A DNA stretch of 64,000 nt from Lepisosteus oculatus (lineage: Eukaryota > Chordata > Actinopteri > Semionotiformes > Lepisosteidae). The position numbers were made by a program, and so were the translations under genes. The DNA is taken from the NCBI RefSeq assembly GCF_040954835.1, contig NC_090709.1, positions 46,198,490 through 46,262,489 on the forward strand. The letters run 5' to 3'. Below, one piece after another: positions 1-9,400 of this stretch. The first letter of the stretch is position 1, and every line of letters begins with the position of its first letter. The notes under the pieces are model-generated. The model was not told the DNA's origin. It ran no database searches and saw only the letters and a program-made list of their open reading frames with translations.

Positions 1-376
1 TTTTTATTATTATTCCAAGTTTAATTGTTAGCTGATGACATTTGGAGTAAGACAAAATATAGATTTTCTCAATTCAGGTGTAAACTTGAAAGAGACACAT
101 CATGTTTACAATAAGCTATAATAGTGGACTATTTTTATGCATTCGGCTCTGATCGCGCTTTGAACCGCCTGGGTGCAGCTTGCTACATTACAGTGCTCAT
201 TACCACTACAAGGAGGACAGAAGTTTTTTTTAAAAAAGAAACGAATGTGAAAATGTTTCCAAAACGTCCACTTGTGATACTTTAGCTGCTTAGTTATACA
301 ATTCCATATTAATTTTGTAGTGCTCTCAGGTTCACGTGGGGATTCGCCCTCACTGCTGCCGCCTCAGGTAAGCCCC
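1..376. other. No gene recognised
   Basis: This is mostly AT-rich sequence without a convincing open frame or repeat signature. The last ~60 bases become GC-rich and lead into the tRNA-like sequence that follows. Confidence 0.5.
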
Positions 377-448
377 CCACCTTCGGGGACTCGAACCCGG
401 GTCACTGGCGTCACTCAACAGGGACTCAGCCAGTTGAACTAAAGGAAG
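377..448 (-). repeat. tRNA-like sequence, probably a tRNA-derived SINE head or tRNA relic
   Basis: Read on the minus strand, 72 bases have an A-box-like TTAGTTCAACTGG and a B-box-like GGGTTCGAGTCCC at tRNA spacing. The first and last seven bases can pair at six of seven positions, and the T-arm stem has one mismatch. The anticodon arm does not fold cleanly, so no isotype can be assigned. It may be the head of a tRNA-derived SINE or a decayed tRNA gene. Confidence 0.45.
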
Positions 449-698
449 ATCTCCCGTCCTGCCTGCAGGCTGCGGTCCCTGCTATTCACAGGGAAGGGCG
501 GTGAAGTCACCGCGCTGGTCAGCCGGCTTGAACAACCTGCAATATTGTAGCGCGACCGCCTGGCGCTGCAGCTGGGGTGCACGGCGAGGGGCAGGACGGG
601 AGGAGTAGTGGTCAGGCAGGGACGAGGAGAGCCGCTGACCAGTGCTGCTGACGCGCGGGCGCAGGAGTGCTGTGTGTTTCTCATGACGGTTGGAATCC
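449..698. other. GC-rich stretch, no gene recognised
   Basis: A GC-rich segment with open frames on both strands but no recognisable domain. It may be the body of the SINE whose tRNA-like head precedes it. The amino-acid composition of the frames does not suggest a real protein. Confidence 0.3.
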
Positions 699-856
699 TG
701 TACATGAGAGGTTAAGCTTTATTAGCTCGACCGGGCTGCTTCACAAGGTGCATCCGGATACTATTATCATAATACAATTCACATGCGGTATGATGCGCCA
801 CGCCCACCACATCTTAATGCAGCGTACTCTGCACATTTTGAATGGCTGGATCTGTA
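699..856 (-). repeat. Diverged copy of an unclassified dispersed repeat (CAGATGCAGCC-ended family)
   Basis: The segment ends on the plus strand with ATTTTGAATGGCTGGATCTG, a one-base variant of a terminal motif also found at 21506, 46805, 52477 and 58515. Its other end, GAGAGGTTAAGCTTTATTAGC, is shared with the copies at 46805-46993 and 58345-58537. It is a diverged member of the same ~160-190-bp family. No open frame or transposase is seen, and the class of the element is not known to me. Confidence 0.6.
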
Positions 857-1389
857 TTTGTGCAGATAAGTGCAAAGCAAAGATATCGCAGGACAAAGAC
901 AGCTTATTTACAACTCCAAGTATCCACTCGCTACTAGTCCTTGAACATTATTTTTAAGTCTGGCGCAATTTCAGTGCCACATAGCCTTAACTATTGCTCC
1001 TGTTACTCCTCAGGCAGTTTCTTTTCCCAGATAGCCAAGAGCTACAGTGTGCTCTTAACCCTTTCCTTCAATATCATATATTTATATATCTGGTAGTATT
1101 ACAGTAGTCCACTTTCTTTGGAAATCAATCTGACACATTCACTCGTGAATACTTTGGAAACATTTTGATCTGTCCATTTCAGGTATGTTTCTGAGTGGTG
1201 TGTTGGTACAGTGGGATTGGTTCATGTCTCTCAGACCCTGAAGGTCTGTGTTTATTCCCACACAGGGCAGAAGAAGTTTTCTTTTAACGAATGACTCCTT
1301 TTTTAAAAAATTAAAAAAATTAAATAGTAACCTGTATTGACTTTTTATTACTTTTAAATATGTGTGTTCAATGTTAAATGATATTATTA
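857..1389. other. No gene recognised
   Basis: AT-rich sequence with no convincing coding frame. It ends in the TA dinucleotide (1388-1389) that serves as the insertion target of the adjacent Tc1-like element. Confidence 0.5.
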
Positions 1390-3019
1390 CAGTGCCTTGC
1401 GAAAGTATTCGGCCCCCTTGAACTTTTCAACCTTTTGCCACATTTCAGGCTTCAAACATAAAGATATCAATTTTTTATTTTATGTGAAGAATCACCAACA
1501 AGTGGGACACAATTGTGAAGTGGAACGAAATCTATTGGATTTTTGAAACTTTTTTAACTAATAAAAAAAATGAAAAGTGGGGCGTGCAAAATTATTCGGC
1601 CCCCTTGCGTTAATACTTTGTAGAGCCACCTTTTGCTGCGATTACAGCTGCAAGTCGCTTGGGGTATGTCTCTATCAGTTTTGCACATCGAGAGACTGAA
1701 ATTCTTGCCCATTCTTCCTTGCAAAACAGCTCGAGCTCAGTGAGGTTGGATGGAGAGCGTTTGTGAACAGCAGTTTTCAGCTCTTTCCACAGATTCTCGA
1801 TTGGATTCAGGTCTGGACTTTGACTTGGCCATTCAAACACCTGGATACGTTTATTTGTGAACCATTCCTTTGTAGATTTTGCTGTATGTTTGGGATCATT
1901 GTCTTGTTGGAAGATAAATCTCCGTCCCAGTTTCAGGTCTTTTGCAGACTCCAACAGGTTTTCATCCAGAATGGTCCTGTATTTGGCTGCATCCATCTTC
2001 CCCTCAATTTTAACCATCTTCCCTGTCCCTGCTGAAGAAAAGCAGGCCCAAACCATGATGCTGCCACCACCATGTTTGACAGTGGGGATGGTGTGTTGAG
2101 GGTGATGAGCTGTGTTGCTTTTACGCCAAACATATCGTTTGCATTGTGGCCAAAAAGTTCGATTTTGGTTTCATCTGACCAGAGCACCTTCTTCCACATG
2201 TTTGGGGTGTCTCCCAGGTGGCTTGTGGCAAACTTTAGACGAGACTTTTTATGGATATCTTTGAGAAATGGCTTTCTTCTTGCCACTTTTCCATAAAGGC
2301 CAGATTTGTGCAGTGTAAGACTGATTGTTGTCCTATGGACAGACTCTCCCACCTCAGCTGTAGTTCTCTGCAGTTCATCCAGAGTGATCATGGGCCTCTT
2401 GGCTGCATCTCTGATCAGTCTTCTCCTTGTCTGAGCTGAAAGTTTAGAGGGACGGCCAGGTCTTGGTAGATTTGCAGTGGTCTGATACTCCTTCCATTTC
2501 AAGATGATCGCTTGCACAGTGCTCCTTGGGATGTTTGAAGCTTGGGAAATCTTTTTGTATCCAAATCCGGCTTTAAACTTCTCCACAACAGTATTACGGA
2601 CCTGCCTGGTGTGTTCCTTGGTCTTCATGATGCTCTCTGCGCTTTCAACAGAACCTTGAGACTATCACAGAGCAGGTGCATTTATACAGAGACTTGATTA
2701 CACACAGGTGGATTCTATTTATCACCATCAGTCATTTAGGACAACATTGGATCATTCAGAGATCCTCGCTGAACTTCTGGAGTGAGTTTGCTGCACTGAA
2801 AGTAAAGGGGCCGAATAATTTTGCACGCCCCACTTTTCATTTTTTTATTAGTTAAAAAAGTTTCAAAAATCCAATAGATTTCGTTCCACTTCACAATTGT
2901 GTCCCACTTGTTGGTGATTCTTCACATAAAATAAAAAATTTATATCTTTATGTTTGAAGCCTGAAATGTGGCAAAAGGTTGAAAAGTTCAAGGGGGCCGA
3001 ATACTTTCGCAAGGCACTG
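1390..3019 (-). mobile_element. Tc1/mariner-type DNA transposon with long terminal inverted repeats
   Basis: A 1630-bp element starts CAGTGCCTTGCGAAAGTATT and ends with the exact reverse complement. It is flanked on both sides by TA (1388-1389 and 3020-3021), the duplicated target of the Tc1/mariner superfamily. The inverted repeats are long (about 215 bp each: 1390-1604 and about 2806-3019) and nearly identical. A transposase frame on the minus strand fills the middle but is frameshifted. Because both ends look intact, the copy could still be moved by a related enzyme supplied elsewhere; that is inference. Confidence 0.95.
1610..2628 (-). pseudogene. Tc1-like DD34E transposase, frameshifted
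   Basis: The gene would encode a cut-and-paste transposase that binds the inverted repeats and catalyses excision and integration. The N-terminal frame (2628 downwards) starts MKTKEHTRQ and has paired helix-turn-helix DNA-binding segments with the GRPSKLS linker. The first catalytic Asp is in WSDETK. The second (QQDNDPKHTA) and the Glu (DLNPIENLWKE) lie in the second frame, 2056-1610. The reading frame switches just after GHNA near 2138, where one A appears to be missing, so the codons between the first and second aspartates are out of frame. The total span matches the ~340 residues usual for the family. Initiation at 2628 fits the family start. Without the frameshift the catalytic triad would be complete, so the loss is probably recent. 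Confidence 0.9.
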
Positions 3020-3021
3020 TA

Positions 3022-4511
3022 TAAACATGAATGAGCAAGTGTGAATACTGTTAACAGTGGGAGCTTAAACCAGTTCAACTGGTTTAATTCAATTAAATTC
3101 AAATACAGTATTAACCCCAGTGGGGCAATTTAACACAATCCTTTACAACAAGTCATAAAATGAAATTGTATATATTATAATTATAATAGAGAATAACAAA
3201 GTGGTATTAATATGACCACTGAAAATGAACTATTGTATAATAATATATTTGATCATTATAAACAATATTAATTTATTGATTACAAATAATAATTTGAACT
3301 TCTTGTATTTTGTTCAGGGTCATTTTCTTTCTCCAGTTTTCATAACCTTCACTTTCTTATTGAAACGTCTATTTATGAGACACAATGTATCAGATGTCAA
3401 TCACTTTCTGACCAAATAACACAGAGACTTTAAACTACAGACATTTTAAAGTTTTGAGACAATTTGAGAAACTTTTCACAACTGTTATTTAAACATCTAG
3501 TACCTGGTTGCATTTTTAGAAACCTCAGTTTGAATGAAGCAGATCCACCTGTAAGCGAGTTTATAATGAGACGATTACTATTCAAAAGATACTGTATGTT
3601 TGCGAAACACCTGAACATATAAAGCAGAATAACACAAACTCGTTGGGTTCAACCTCTCTTAAATCTGAGAAACTCTTTCTGTATTTTCTGTTTTTCCTCA
3701 AATAAGAATAAACTACTTATGAAATTCTTTTGAAAGAAGGAAAGATGTTCTGTGCTCAATAACTTTTATCACCACAGCACGCATTATGCTACATTTTTTA
3801 TACATCTGTAAAAGCATTATAAAGTCTCTCAAAAACATAAAAAGTTAACATTCTATTGTACTTTAAAGAAAATAAAAAATAAGAAACAATAACGTGTCCC
3901 TGCCTTAAACATTGTATGACTATAGAAAACAGGTTTAGATAAACAACTTATTATGCACGAAAAGAGGGTGATTTTCATTCATCGTGATCAGCTTAGAATC
4001 TGCGTGAAAGCTATGAAAATGAAAGCTACAGTACAGTCAGACAGATTTTAAACTCTTTAAGCAAAATTAACTTCAAAATCAGCTAATTTGCAAGCGGTAC
4101 ATGATTTCTCAAAATATACCTTTTTTCTCTCGTGCAAACTCAACAAAGGTTTATTTTTTTATAATTTCAAAACTTGGATGGTTTGCCTCAGGGACTCATA
4201 CATAGTTTAATCAAAACCCCAGCTGGGTCTCATCTCCAGCTGTTCCACACGCCAATCCCCTGAAGTCAGATACACAGATATACCGAAACATAAGTGCACA
4301 CGGCAATGAATGGCAGTGTGATTGTATGTAAGTTATATATATACAGTATATAACTGTAATACAGCATGATACTGTATGGTTTTAAAGCCACTACAGTACA
4401 GTAGTGAAATACAGTGAAATATTTTTCATAACCAAAGTTAATTGCTGATTTCTCATTGCTGAAATTTGAATTAATACAAAATATAGACAATGTAAAAATT
4501 ACAGCCAAAAG
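3022..4511. other. AT-rich intergenic DNA; contains one half of a diverged direct repeat
   Basis: No gene was recognised. The part at about 4325-4480 shares a series of words, including ACTGTATGG, GCCACTACAGTACAGTA and TTGCTGAAATTTG, with 8017-8150 in the same orientation. This is an old duplication or two members of one repeat family on either side of the LINE. Confidence 0.45.
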
Positions 4512-4585
4512 GATCACTCTGACCAGGATCTGAACTACTTTGCCCAGAAGGAAGACTAGTAGTCTTAACTGCTATGCCAAACTGC
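4512..4585 (-). repeat. Weak tRNA-like relic
   Basis: On the minus strand TGGCATAGCAGTTAAGACTA resembles a tRNA D-arm with A box, and AGTTCAGATCCTGGTCAGA resembles a T-arm with B box, spaced as in a tRNA. The stems are incomplete and no anticodon can be read with confidence. It may be a SINE head. Confidence 0.35.
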
Positions 4586-5003
4586 CACTAGTGTGTAAGG
4601 TTCTACATTACTGTCTAGCAGCTTTTTTAGGTCCATTACCACTCTAAGGACAATAAAAAAATACATTTTTTTTCCAAAATATCCATAAATGATATTTTTA
4701 TCTTCCAATTTTTTAAAGGGGAAATTTCAAACTAATGTAACTTTAGGGTTCGTGCGATGGAGGTTAAACACTCTGCAGGTATGGATGGGAACTGGATGGA
4801 GACAGATATATACAGTATATATTTTTGTAGTTTATTATCGAACAGCCACCTGTACTACTCCACATCCTCTCCTACTCCGGTCACGTTCTCCCCGTAAACC
4901 TCTCCAGCACCTGAACCAGAGAACTGCACACAGCTCGCAAACATCTCAAACTGCTCAGCTGAACAAAACCACAACAGGACCTCATTTCAAACTAATAAGG
5001 TAA
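4586..5003. other. No gene recognised
   Basis: AT-rich DNA with a short frame whose composition does not suggest a protein. I see no repeat or RNA signature. Confidence 0.4.
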
Positions 5004-5285
5004 GATAGGATCACTTTACTGGCCATATACAATTTCTTGCATTAGGAATTTGTCTTTTCACAGACCCCAGCTTGATCTCCATGAGACACACAGACAGGGA
5101 GAGAAGCTGGGGGTCAGAGCACAGGGTCAGCCATTTATACAGCGCCCCTGGAGCAGTTGGGGTTAAGGGCCTTGCTCAGGGACCCATCAAAGTAGGATTT
5201 CTCTGCCAGCCACAGAATTTGAACCGGCAACATTCCAGCCACAGGCACAGATCCTGAGACACAGAGCCACCGCTCCGCCTCTGTG
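5004..5285. repeat. Fish-type interspersed repeat fragment
   Basis: The words GGAGCAGTTGGGGTTAAGGG and CCTTGCTCAGGGACCCA, followed by a TTTGAACCGGCAAC block, are characteristic of a very common ray-finned fish interspersed repeat. The start, ATAGGATCACTTTACTGGCC, resembles the tail of L2/CR1-type LINEs. There is no coding capacity. The family name is not asserted. Confidence 0.6.
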
Positions 5286-5584
5286 GAATAATATTCCCTA
5301 TAGTGTGGTATTAAATCAGCATTGCACCTTTTTTTACAACAATAACAGCAAGTATTTTTATTATGTATCCTTCAAAAATAATAAAAAAATATACCTTTTT
5401 ATAAAGTATATATATTTTATACAGTTAGAACAAGCACATCAACACTTTTCCAAAATAAACACCGCAAGTTACAGAGTTAAAGACTTTGATGCATAAAATA
5501 TTTATGAAGATGGTATAATACTGTGTATAATTTGTATTTTTTATATTTAGCTACTTCTAACATCTACTGCATGAACAGGAGGTA

Positions 5585-8010
5585 TATATATAGATAGATA
5601 CTTTATTGATCCCGTGAGGGAAATTGCAGTGCAACAGCAGCTTTACACAGACAACACAGCCACAGTGTAACGAATGATACAATAATAATAATAGTACAAT
5701 ACATACAATACAATCAGTACAGTGAGGGGTGCACTAAAAGAGTTACTCGCAGTCCGGACACACAAAGAACAAACTAGAACAGAACAGTAAGCAGAAAAAT
5801 CGTAAAACACATATGAATATAAATATAGATATAAATATAAATATAAATGTATTGCACGGGTCCCTGGCATATATTGCACAAAAAACGGTTGTAAACAGGG
5901 AAAAGAAAAAGAACAGATGTAGCAGTAGATGTGTTCAGTCCAGAAACAGGTGACTGTTAATGTTGCCTCTGCCCAGACACACAGTGGGTGAGTTGTACAG
6001 TCTTGTGGCAGAAGGCAAGAATGACCTCATGTAGCGCTCCCTGTTGCACCGGGGATGAATCATTCTATTGCTGAACGTGCTCTTCATTTCTACAAGCCTG
6101 TCATAGAGGGGATGGGAGATGTTGTCTATGATGGCCTCTAGTTTGGACACCATTCTCCTCTCAGCCACTACCTCCAAGGGGGTCCAGGTCAGACCCAATG
6201 ACAGAGCTTGCTCTCCTGATGAGCTTGTTCACCCTTTTAGAATCCACTGCTCTAATCCCAGGGCCCCAGCATACCACTGCATAGAAAATGGTGCTCGCTA
6301 CCACCGACTGATAGAACATATGTAGCATCTTACTACATACATTGAAGGACCTGAGCCTCCTCAAGAAGTAAAGTCGGCTCTGACCCTTCTTGTAGATGGC
6401 CTCGACATTCTTAGACCATTCCAGTCTATCATCGATGTGCACTCCCAGGTACTTGTACGAGTCCACCATCTCCATGCCACTCCCATGGATGTAGACAGGA
6501 GTAGGTTTGACCCTTTTCCTCCTGAAATCTACCACCAGTTCCTTTGTCTTTGTTACATTCAGTTCCAACTGGTTCTCCCCACACCACTCCACAAAGCTGC
6601 TGACCCGTCCTCTGTACTCCTCCTCTTGCCCACCCTTGATACATCCCACAATTGCAAAGTCATCTGAGAACTTCTGCAGGTGGCATGACTTTGAGTTGTA
6701 CTTAAAGTCTGAAGTATAGAGGGTGAAGAGGAATGGAGAAAGAACCGTCCCCTGAGGAGCCCCTGTGTTACTCACTACCTGTTCAGACACACAGTTCTGA
6801 AGTCTCACAGAATGTGGTCTGCCTGTCAGGTAGTCAGTGATCCACGAGGTCATGGAGGCATCAACTTGCATCTCCTCCAGCTTCCTCCTTAGAAGTAAGG
6901 GCTGGATGGTATTGAAGGCACTGGAGAAGTAAAAAAACATGATCTTTACAGTGTTGCCAGCCCTGTCCATGTGTGAGTAGGCCCTTTGCAGCATGTAGAT
7001 GATCGCATCCTCCACACCAACACTGGGCTGGTAGGCGAACTGTAGGGTGTCCAGTGATGAGCTAACCAGGGGTCTCAGGTGGGATAAGACCAGCCTCTCC
7101 AGTGTCTTCATGAGACAAATCAGTGCAACTGGTCTGTAGTCATTGAGAACAGAGGGGCGCCCTTTCTTTGGTACCGGGACCAGGCATGATGTCTTCCAGA
7201 GCACAGGGACTCTCTCCAAGTGCAGGCTCAGGTTGAACAGTCGCTGGAGCACTCCGCTGAGCTGATCAGCACAGGCCCTCAGAACTCTGGGACAGACTTT
7301 GTCTGGTCCTGTGGCCTTACCCTGGTGCAGCCTCTTCAGCTCCTTCTTTACCTGGTCAGCTGTGATGGTCAGCCTGGCCTGGGGGATGGTGCTCATAGCA
7401 CTGTCAGTGCTGCAGGTGTTAATGGTGGAGGTGTTGGGGAATGGCAGCTGTGGGGGATTGGGGGGTGAGTAGCTGTTGGGGGTCGTAGCTGTAGGCAGCC
7501 ATGATTGTGGGGGGATGGAGGAGGTGTTGGGCAGTCGCAGCTGTGAAGGGTTAGGGAGCGTGTGGCTGTGGGGGGATGGGTGTTGAGCCACAGAGGGCTT
7601 GTTGGCCATCTCCAGGTTCCCCTCCATTGCACCCCCAGCCTGTTTGAAGCCAGTGATCTCTCTCATGCTGCTCCATATGTCTCTCACCCTGTTCCTTTGC
7701 AGCTTGTCCTCTACCTTCCTCCTGTAGGCATCCTTGCTCTCTCTTAACTTCTGCTTTAGTTCCCTCTGTACACGCTTGACCTTTTCCTTGACGCCCCCTC
7801 CTAAAGGCTCTCTTCTTGTCATTCAGAAGAGCCTTCAGGTTGCTGGTGATCCAGGGTTTGGTATTGGAAAAGCAGTGTACGTCTTTGGTGGGGATGGTGT
7901 TGTCTACGCAGAAGTTAATGTAGTCAGTGACACAGTCCACCATGCTGTCTGTGTCGTAGTCAGTGACACAGTCCACCATGTTGTCTATGTCGTCACAGTT
8001 CACCATGCTG
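5585..8010 (-). mobile_element. 5'-truncated non-LTR retrotransposon (L2/CR1-type LINE)
   Basis: The element reads on the minus strand. Its 3' end lies at low coordinates and has the typical fish L2-type tail (on the plus strand ACTTTATTGATCCCGTGAGG followed by GAAATTGCAGTG, next to a GATA/TA-rich run). The coding part carries a reverse transcriptase and the C-terminal region, but the upstream endonuclease domain is absent, the usual result of incomplete reverse transcription. The 5' edge near 8010 falls directly against a repeat also seen at 4325-4480. Confidence 0.85.
5935..8006 (-). pseudogene. LINE reverse transcriptase (ORF2 part), frameshifted and lacking a catalytic Asp
   Basis: The protein would be the replicase of an L2/CR1-clade LINE. 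Coding signal runs through three frames: 8006-7800 (DNTIPTKDVHCFSNTKPW), then 7822-6161 (linker plus reverse transcriptase), then 6198-5935 (C-terminal SHPLYDRLVEMKSTFSN). This implies frameshifts near 7810 and 6190. Palm motifs seen are PDKVCPRVLR, LNDYRPVALICLMKTLERL, GAPQGTVLSPFLFTLY and FSDDFAIVG. The two adjacent aspartates are present, but motif A reads FFYFSSAFNTI where the family has FFDFSSAFNTI: the codon is TAC instead of GAC near 6930. That replaces a metal-binding residue, so the enzyme would be inactive even without the frameshifts. No endonuclease domain is present. The linker (about 7400-7600) is low-complexity and rich in Pro, Thr and Ser. Confidence 0.88.
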
Positions 8011-8016
8011 TCTATA

Positions 8017-8345
8017 TATTACATATGAGACTGTATGGCTTAAGAGCCACTACAGTACAGTATGTGTGAAATTGATTTTTATAATAAAAATGTAAAGTTA
8101 AATTGTTTCATGATTACTTGTTGCTGAAATTTGCATTACATTAGGTATATATTATGTTATACTTTTTATTTTCATCCACCAAAATTTCCCTTAAGTTGTA
8201 AATTCCACATTAATATTCCATATGCACAGTAGAGATACAGATTAAATGACAAAATCGTTTCACTAACATCTAATGCAGCACAAGTGCCACTTATTGATCA
8301 TCTTTGGCCAGCTAAATGCATACCGCAATACACCACACGACCTTT
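8017..8345. repeat. Old copies of two dispersed repeats
   Basis: The part at 8017-8150 is related to 4325-4480. The part at about 8180-8345 is a strongly diverged, opposite-orientation copy of the sequence at 21540-21720 (also found inverted at 52270-52440), sharing words such as TTTGGCCAGC and ATATGCACAGTA-like blocks. No coding content. Confidence 0.5.
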
Positions 8346-9280
8346 ACTGTATTAGGAAGAAATACTGCACGTTTTAAGTGCCTGCATCTGGAGTCAGGGG
8401 TCTTTTGTCTGAGATTTGAAAGTCTGGTTTTCGTGATGGCTTGTCTTGGACTCTTAAAAAGGACAAAGTGAGTAATCCTGCAGTTTGGTGTTTGTATTAA
8501 AGATTCAATTTTATTGTATTTTTCTTCTTAAAAGAGGGAGCTTGCTTGTGTTTTTGGATGCCTTTGTTGTAAAAGACTTAAGGACAAAATCCTGGCTTTC
8601 CTCCAGAAGTACAGCCTTGAGATTCCAGTTGGTTGTGACCAGACAAGCTCTGAAAATGTCACACTGAACACCAGTGAATCTCAGCTGTAGGAGATTCAGG
8701 AGGGACTTACTGTATCCAGACTGATTAACTTCTCAGAGGTGTTGACAAGAAAGTGGGTTTCCATCACAGCACAGGATTACTACTTTACACAAACAGTGGT
8801 GGGAGTGTGAAAAAGGTTCCACAACATTTTAGAGTAACATGAGATGGGATAGTTAGATTAATTAGCTTCTAATAATAATCAGACACACAGGATGTTGTCA
8901 ATCTCACACAGAGATCAGGGGTTTGTTAAAACAGCTGGATGGGCCAGCTGGCCTCCTCTTGTCTGTCCCCATCAGGGTCTGATCTTCTCATGCTGTGTGA
9001 GTGAGTTAGTATTTTATTGTTTTAATTATTGGGAACACAAACCACTAGATTGACTTCACATTAATCTCTGTACATGAGCAGCTACTGACATCTTAAAAAA
9101 TCATAAAAACTTCTCTCTGTCAGCCTGAGTCCAAAATGACACCAAAAGTCACCACCCCTACAACACCACCTCCTTCTTTTAAACAACAACCACCAAAGAA
9201 ATCACAGCTGTTTCTAAACCACTCCCCCTAATAATCTTAATCACACCCCTAACAACGACACCCCCTAGCACTCACAGCCC
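8346..9280. other. Upstream flank of the TRIM gene, no separate gene recognised
   Basis: Short frames here have no recognisable domain. A C-rich, A-rich stretch (about 9120-9280) precedes the TRIM promoter region. Unannotated 5' untranslated exons could lie here but nothing in the sequence proves it. Confidence 0.4.
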
Positions 9281-9300
9281 CGCAGCTCTGTGCAGATCCA

Positions 9301-9340
9301 GGAAGTGAAACTCGGAGATCAGTTTCGTTTCACTTGAAAC
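9301..9340 (+). promoter_or_regulatory. Interferon-type regulatory motifs upstream of the TRIM start
   Basis: GGAAGTGAAACT (9301-9312) fits the composite ETS/IRF element GGAANNGAAA. AGTTTCGTTTCAC (9321-9333) resembles an interferon-stimulated response element, though with one base less spacing than consensus, and is followed by TTGAAAC. They lie 60-100 bases upstream of the ATG. finTRIM genes are known to be induced by virus and interferon, which makes these plausible control sites; function is inference. Confidence 0.5.
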
Positions 9341-9400
9341 AGCCTCACTGCAGCTCCGTCTCTACTGCTCCTCTCTGTGCAGTTTTTACTTGTCAGAAAA

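Noticed and set aside
5643-5879. 78-codon minus-strand frame rich in Tyr and Leu
   Set aside because: Derived from an ATATAA-type simple repeat in the LINE 3' region.
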